Below are positions 26,575 through 30,488 of a DNA stretch of 30,488 nt, in pieces; the stretch's first letter is position 1; each line of letters starts with the position of its first letter. The DNA comes from JAJKIP01 sp040509055 (GTDB lineage: Bacteria; Bacteroidota; Bacteroidia; Chitinophagales; Chitinophagaceae): assembly GCA_040509055.1 (NCBI GenBank), contig JBEVLT010000459.1, forward strand, positions 1 through 30,488, given 5' to 3'. The position numbers and the translations under genes are program-made. The notes beneath the pieces were generated by a model. It saw only the letters and a program-made list of their open reading frames with translations. It searched no databases and had not been told where the DNA came from.

Positions 26575-27990
26575 ATGCGTTTTGGATCCAAAAAAATTCC
26601 CAAGCTTTTCTATATCCTTACGGCAGTCTACCTGAGCTATTGCCTGATGCTTACCCCCAACTTCCTGATCAGCATCCCGATGGCATTGTTCCCCATCTTT
26701 GCCTTCAGGCTTTTCTGGATAGACAAGCAGCCCAATGTATTGTTCTGGGGCATGATGATGCAGTGGTTGTACTCTTCTATGCAATTGCTGTACTGCAATC
26801 TGCTCCAGGTGACGCTGGAGGAGCGGCTGGACGACGGCGTTTTCCCGGCTAAAATGATGGATGATGCCACCCTCCTGTCCCTGATCAGCCTGTATTTTTT
26901 CGGGCTGGGCCTGTTCCTGGCCATCCGTAAGCTACATGTGCGGAATATAGAGGAAGTGCTGAACTACTATTCTGCCCGTAAAATATTTATCCTATACGTG
27001 GTGGCCAGCGCCATTATCTATTTTACTTCCACATTGATCTGGTATTTTCCGGCGATCGTGCAGTATGTATACTTCTTCTTTTACATCAAATGGGGATTCT
27101 TCATTCTCGCCTTTTATGTAGTGCACAAACGAGCGCCTAACCTGCGGTTTTACCTCTACGGCTTCCTGGCCCTGGAGATCGTGCTGAGTTTTTCTTCGTT
27201 TTTCGCAGGCGGATTTATCAACATTGCTACCTACACATTCGTGGCCGTGCTGCTGCTGCAGCCCAAGCTTACCTTCCGGGCTTATTTTTTTATTGCCATC
27301 GGCGCCGTGGCGCTGTTCCACTTCATGATCCTGTGGACGGCTATCAAGGGCGAATACCGGTCCTTTGTGAGCAAAGGAAAAAAGGTGCAAACGGTACTGG
27401 TGTCCCGTTCGGAGTCCAATACCAAATTTATGGAGCTGATCTCCAATGTATCCGGCAAGCAGTACGAAGAGGCCATCATTCGACTGGTGGACCGGATCGG
27501 GTATATCCAGTTTTTCGGGGCCGCCCTGGATTATGTGCCCAGCAAAAAGCCTTTCCAGCGTGGACAGATATACATGAGCGCCGTGCAGCACTACCTGGTG
27601 CCGAGGTTTCTCAATCCCAACAAAGCTGTGCTGGATGATAGTAAGCACACCATGGAGTTTACCGGCATCAAGGTAAGCGGTATGTCGGAAGCCTCCTCGT
27701 TCAGCCTGGGCTACGTGGCGGATGCCTATATCGATTTCGGGCCTTTTTATATGTTTCCCCTGCTTTTTGCGTTCGGTTACCTCTTCGGCATCTTTTATAA
27801 ATACCTGGTCAGGAAGTCGCCCAACGAGCTATGGGTCTGGATCGTCACCGGCCCTTTTTTCCTGCTGGTCAATATTTACGGTACCGATACCAAGAAAGCG
27901 CTGGGCTGGATACTGATCTATTTTCTCACCGTTGCCCTCCTGCGAAAACAGCTGGTCAAGCGGATCGATCCGTTTATCCGAGCCAAATAG
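26575..27990 (+). CDS. wzy: Wzy-like oligosaccharide repeat-unit polymerase
   Basis: 471 residues, almost wholly hydrophobic in the first 290 and last 100, with roughly ten or more membrane segments and a long soluble loop between about 295 and 400. That loop has GEYRSF, RGQIYMSAVQHYLVPRFLNP and a SFSLGYVADAYIDFG segment, the arrangement seen in polymerase (Wzy/EpsG-like) proteins. ATG 26575 is preferred; the frame is open back to ATG 26467, but the first 36 residues there are polar and overlap the GT4 gene. Wzy joins lipid-linked repeat units at the periplasmic face, implying a Wzx flippase elsewhere. Ligase function cannot be excluded. Confidence 0.73.
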   Translation: MRFGSKKIPKLFYILTAVYLSYCLMLTPNFLISIPMALFPIFAFRLFWIDKQPNVLFWGMMMQWLYSSMQLLYCNLLQVTLEERLDDGVFPAKMMDDATLLSLISLYFFGLGLFLAIRKLHVRNIEEVLNYYSARKIFILYVVASAIIYFTSTLIWYFPAIVQYVYFFFYIKWGFFILAFYVVHKRAPNLRFYLYGFLALEIVLSFSSFFAGGFINIATYTFVAVLLLQPKLTFRAYFFIAIGAVALFHFMILWTAIKGEYRSFVSKGKKVQTVLVSRSESNTKFMELISNVSGKQYEEAIIRLVDRIGYIQFFGAALDYVPSKKPFQRGQIYMSAVQHYLVPRFLNPNKAVLDDSKHTMEFTGIKVSGMSEASSFSLGYVADAYIDFGPFYMFPLLFAFGYLFGIFYKYLVRKSPNELWVWIVTGPFFLLVNIYGTDTKKALGWILIYFLTVALLRKQLVKRIDPFIRAK

Positions 27991-27991
27991 T

Positions 27992-29173
27992 ATGTCCACC
28001 CGCTCTGTCGTTTTCCTGAACTCTCATCCCATCCAGTACTTTGCCCCGCTGTACCAGCAAATGGCAAAGGATCCGGATATTGACCTGGAAGTGATCTATT
28101 GCTCCGACGAAACGCTCAAAGGCGCAACGGACAAGCAGTTTGGTGTGCAGGTGATGTGGGATATACCGCTGCTGCAGGGATACACATACCGGTTCCTGAA
28201 AAACCGCTCCTTCAGGCCTTCTATTTTCAAAGGTTTTTGGGGACTGATGAATACCGGGATCATCCCGTACCTGTTCCGCAAAAAAAGATCGGTGGTGATC
28301 GTGCACGGCTGGGGCTATTTCACCCATGTGCTCACGCTGATCGTGGCGAAGCTGGCAGGCCACCGCGTTTGTCTTCGCGCCGAAACGCCCCTGAACCAGG
28401 AGCTGGAAAAAGCAAAGCTGGTCACCAGGCTCAAGCACCTGTACCTGCGGTTTCTTTTCCTGTTCGTCGACCGCTTTTTGTATATCGGCACACAAAACAA
28501 GCTTTTTTACCGCCACCTCGGCATAAAAGAGCGCCGGCTTGTTTTTACGCCCTACAGCGTGGACAATGCCCGGTTCAGCGCTATTGCCGCATCGGTGACC
28601 AAAGAGAAAGCGCGGGAGCTGACCAGCCTGCCTGCAGGGAAGAAACTATTTCTTTTTTCAGGAAAATACATCGGCAAGAAAAGACCGCTGGACCTGCTCC
28701 AGGCCTTTCGCGATCTGCAGGAGGAAAACGCGTTGCTGGTGATGGTGGGCGACGGGGAGCTGCGGCCGGCCATGGAGCAATTCATTCAGGACAATGGCCT
28801 GGCCGGAAAGGTAGTGCTGACGGGGTTTGTCAACCAGTCGCAGATACCTCATTACTATGCGGCGGCCGATTTTTTTGTGATGTGTTCCGGCCTGGGTGAA
28901 ACCTGGGGGCTTTCAGTGAATGAAGCCATGAATTTCGGGCTGCCGGTGGTCATTTCCGATACCTGCGGATCTGCCCGGGATCTGGTGGAAGAAAATAAAA
29001 ACGGGCATATATACGTTACCGGCGATACCGTTCAGCTCAGCAATTATATGCGGCAGCTGCTCGCGATGGACGAAACAGCTTATCAAACCATGGCGGACTA
29101 CAGCCGGCAGCTCATCAGCCGGTATGATTATCCCGCCATTATCCGGAATATAAAGACGATCGGCGCGGCATGA
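27992..29173 (+). CDS. GT4 family glycosyltransferase
   Basis: 393 residues. ATG 27992, one base after the polymerase stop, is chosen because SVVFLNSHPIQYFAPLY is the usual first strand and HPIQ acceptor loop of this subgroup. LFLFSGKYIGKKRPLDLLQAF, VMVGDGELRPAMEQ and CSGLGETWGLSVNEAMNFGLPVVISD give a full donor domain with the E-x7-E pair. WGYFTHVLTLIVAKL suggests contact with the membrane. A retaining transferase, donor unknown. Confidence 0.9.
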   Translation: MSTRSVVFLNSHPIQYFAPLYQQMAKDPDIDLEVIYCSDETLKGATDKQFGVQVMWDIPLLQGYTYRFLKNRSFRPSIFKGFWGLMNTGIIPYLFRKKRSVVIVHGWGYFTHVLTLIVAKLAGHRVCLRAETPLNQELEKAKLVTRLKHLYLRFLFLFVDRFLYIGTQNKLFYRHLGIKERRLVFTPYSVDNARFSAIAASVTKEKARELTSLPAGKKLFLFSGKYIGKKRPLDLLQAFRDLQEENALLVMVGDGELRPAMEQFIQDNGLAGKVVLTGFVNQSQIPHYYAAADFFVMCSGLGETWGLSVNEAMNFGLPVVISDTCGSARDLVEENKNGHIYVTGDTVQLSNYMRQLLAMDETAYQTMADYSRQLISRYDYPAIIRNIKTIGAA

Positions 29174-29192
29174 GTAACATTAAAACGGCAAT

Positions 29193-30359
29193 ATGCGGGT
29201 GAGCAAACCGGTGGTGGTGGTGATGTACGAATATTTCTTTCCCGGTTACAGGGCAGGAGGGCCGATCCGTTCGCTGGTGAACATGATCACCGCCTTGCAG
29301 GCCGATTACGAATGCAAGGTGATCACGACAGCCTACGATCTGAACGGCGATCAGCCTTATCCCGGCATTGAGACCGATGCCTGGAACGAAGTGCGCCCGG
29401 GCAGAGACAGCCAGCCGGTAAAGGTTTGGTATGCCTCGCAAAAAAAGCTCGGCATTACGCAGCTGCGGACCATACTGAAACAGGCAAACCCCGATATTAT
29501 TTTTATCAACGGCTTGTTTACGCAATGGTTTGCCGGGCCGCTGTGGCTGAAAAGAACGGGGCGGGCCGGCAGGGCAAAGATCGTCGTATCGCCAAGGGGC
29601 ATGCTGCAGCCCGGCGCCCTGCAGGTTAAGCCGCTGAAGAAAAAGATTTACCTCAGCCTGTTCAAATGGGCAGGTTTGTTCAAAGGCGTGGCCTGGCATG
29701 CTACCACCGCAGATGAGCAGGCGGATATCCGGCGTGAAATGGGTGCAAACGCAGAAGTGGCGGTAGCTCCCAATATCCCGGTCCGCCCGGTAGCTGTCCT
29801 TTCGTACCCGGACAAGCAGGCCGGTCAGCTCAGGCTGGTCTACCTGTCGATCATTACGGAGAAGAAAAACCTGCTGTTGCTGCTGCAATCGCTGCAGGAT
29901 ATGTCCGAAAACATCATTTTGTCCGTATATGGCCCTGTCAAGGAAGAAAGCTATTGGCAATCCTGTCGTCAAATGATCGGGCGGCTGCCGGCAAACATCA
30001 CCGTGGAGTACCGGGGTGATGTGCAGCCGGAACAGGTGCAGCAGGTATTGCAGGATCATCATGCATTCATTTCGCTGACCCGGGGAGAAAATTTCGGGCA
30101 TGCGCTGTATGAAAGCCTGGCCGCCGGCCGGCCGGTCATTACCAGCCGGTTTACCCCGTGGAACGGGCTGGAACAACAGCAGGCCGGGCTGAACGTGGAT
30201 ATTGCTGACCGGCAGGCGATACAGGCGGCTATCCGCCATCTGTGGGCCATGGACCCGGCCGGATATGTGCCGTATTGCGAAGGTGCGCACCGGCTGGCCG
30301 GTGATTATTTTTACGGGCAAAAATTCAGGGAAGATTACCGGCGGTTGTTTACCATATGA
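29193..30359 (+). CDS. GT4 family glycosyltransferase
   Basis: 388 residues. VVVVMYEYFFPGYRAGGPIRSLVNMI is the N-terminal acceptor loop of the WcaI/XanD-like group. VVSPRGMLQPGALQVKPLKKK is a strong signature of that group (linker between strand and basic helix). LRLVYLSIITEKKNLLLLLQSL opens the second domain, and SLTRGENFGHALYESLAAGRPVITSRFTPW is the donor motif (GENFGHA and E). Start ATG 29193; only 19 bases separate it from the previous stop. Confidence 0.9.
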   Translation: MRVSKPVVVVMYEYFFPGYRAGGPIRSLVNMITALQADYECKVITTAYDLNGDQPYPGIETDAWNEVRPGRDSQPVKVWYASQKKLGITQLRTILKQANPDIIFINGLFTQWFAGPLWLKRTGRAGRAKIVVSPRGMLQPGALQVKPLKKKIYLSLFKWAGLFKGVAWHATTADEQADIRREMGANAEVAVAPNIPVRPVAVLSYPDKQAGQLRLVYLSIITEKKNLLLLLQSLQDMSENIILSVYGPVKEESYWQSCRQMIGRLPANITVEYRGDVQPEQVQQVLQDHHAFISLTRGENFGHALYESLAAGRPVITSRFTPWNGLEQQQAGLNVDIADRQAIQAAIRHLWAMDPAGYVPYCEGAHRLAGDYFYGQKFREDYRRLFTI

Positions 30360-30403
30360 TGGCTACTTTTAAACTTTTTGGACCACTCTATATTGACAGA
30401 TGA
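30359..30403 (+). other. Possible 14-codon mini-ORF linking two genes
   Basis: ATG overlaps the GT4 stop (TGATG), and the TGA at 30401-30403 overlaps the next ATG (ATGA). The peptide is MATFKLFGPLYIDR. It spans the 40-base gap exactly and would let ribosomes hand over twice. Unproven. Confidence 0.25.
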
Positions 30404-30488
30404 TAATACTCGGCATTAATGCATACCATGCGGATTCGTCGGCAGCCATTTTTGTAGACGGCAGGATGATCGCGGCGATAGAAGAAGA
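30400..30488 (+). CDS. Carbamoyltransferase, N-terminal fragment (cut by window end)
   Basis: Only the first 29 codons are present. IILGINAYHADSSAAIFVDG followed by RMIAAIEE is the N terminus of the NodU/CmcH/TobZ carbamoyltransferase family, including the His in the 'YH.DSSAA' metal/adenylate site. Such enzymes move carbamoyl from carbamoyl phosphate to a sugar or antibiotic hydroxyl with ATP. It follows the glycosyltransferases and would add a carbamoyl cap to a sugar. Full length (about 550-600 residues) should continue to the right. Confidence 0.87.
   Translation, partial: MIILGINAYHADSSAAIFVDGRMIAAIEE

Noticed and set aside
28099..28899. Plus-strand frame of about 266 codons inside the GT4 gene at 27992
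   Set aside because: Frame-shifted shadow; the composition is Arg/Pro/Gly/Ala-rich with no hydrophobic strand pattern.
29139..30320. Long minus-strand open frame (about 393 codons) opposite the last GT4 gene
   Set aside because: The translation is low-complexity, rich in His, Gln, Arg and Pro, typical of the antisense of a GC-balanced gene, and the plus-strand gene has clear GT4 motifs.

Overview
The window is one continuous, entirely plus-strand block of about 33 genes for making and decorating a surface glycan. It could be an O-antigen-like or capsular polysaccharide, or a protein O-glycan. Genes are packed tightly: many stop and start codons overlap (ATGA, TGATG, GTGA, TAATG), no gap exceeds about 110 bases, and no convincing internal promoter or terminator is visible, so it reads like one long operon or a few coupled ones. 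Both ends are cut, the left inside a sialic-acid-synthase-like gene and the right 89 bases into a carbamoyltransferase gene. The style points to a Bacteroidota bacterium, perhaps Chitinophagaceae: weak Shine-Dalgarno signals, roughly 50% GC, many FkbM-type methyltransferases and a DUF268 protein. This assignment is an inference, because no marker gene is present.

Left module (2-8445). A NeuB/PseI-like synthase, a PseG-like nucleotide-sugar hydrolase, two tandemly duplicated PseH-like N-acetyltransferases and a PIG-L deacetylase suggest a nonulosonic-acid (pseudaminic-type) sugar. Between the synthase and the hydrolase sit four genes that are not part of the textbook pathway: an ATP-grasp ligase, a DmpG-like DRE-TIM aldolase, a small methyltransferase and an amidohydrolase-fold protein. 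Several enzymes here have changed catalytic positions. This cassette is the best candidate for an undescribed system, possibly making an unusual acyl group for an amino sugar or a non-standard nonulosonate. An unrecognised GT-B-like protein that ends the module may transfer the product.

Middle module (8483-21931). An FkbM methyltransferase is followed by an MBOAT/SGNH pair for O-acylation. Next come a GT-A transferase, GT-B transferases, an epimerase/dehydratase with Phe in place of the catalytic Tyr, a DUF268 protein, more FkbM methyltransferases, a GT11 fucosyltransferase, two GT2 transferases and a hexapeptide acyltransferase.

Right module (22000-30488). Three further methyltransferases alternate with four GT4 transferases and a Wzy-like membrane polymerase, and the window ends in a carbamoyltransferase. 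No flippase, ABC exporter or initiating sugar-phosphate transferase lies in the window, so those steps must be encoded elsewhere.

Taken together there are about ten or eleven glycosyltransferases, eight predicted SAM-dependent methyltransferases (four FkbM-like) and five acyl- or carbamoyl-transfer genes. This predicts a long, heavily capped glycan with methyl, acetyl, carbamoyl and possibly novel acyl groups.
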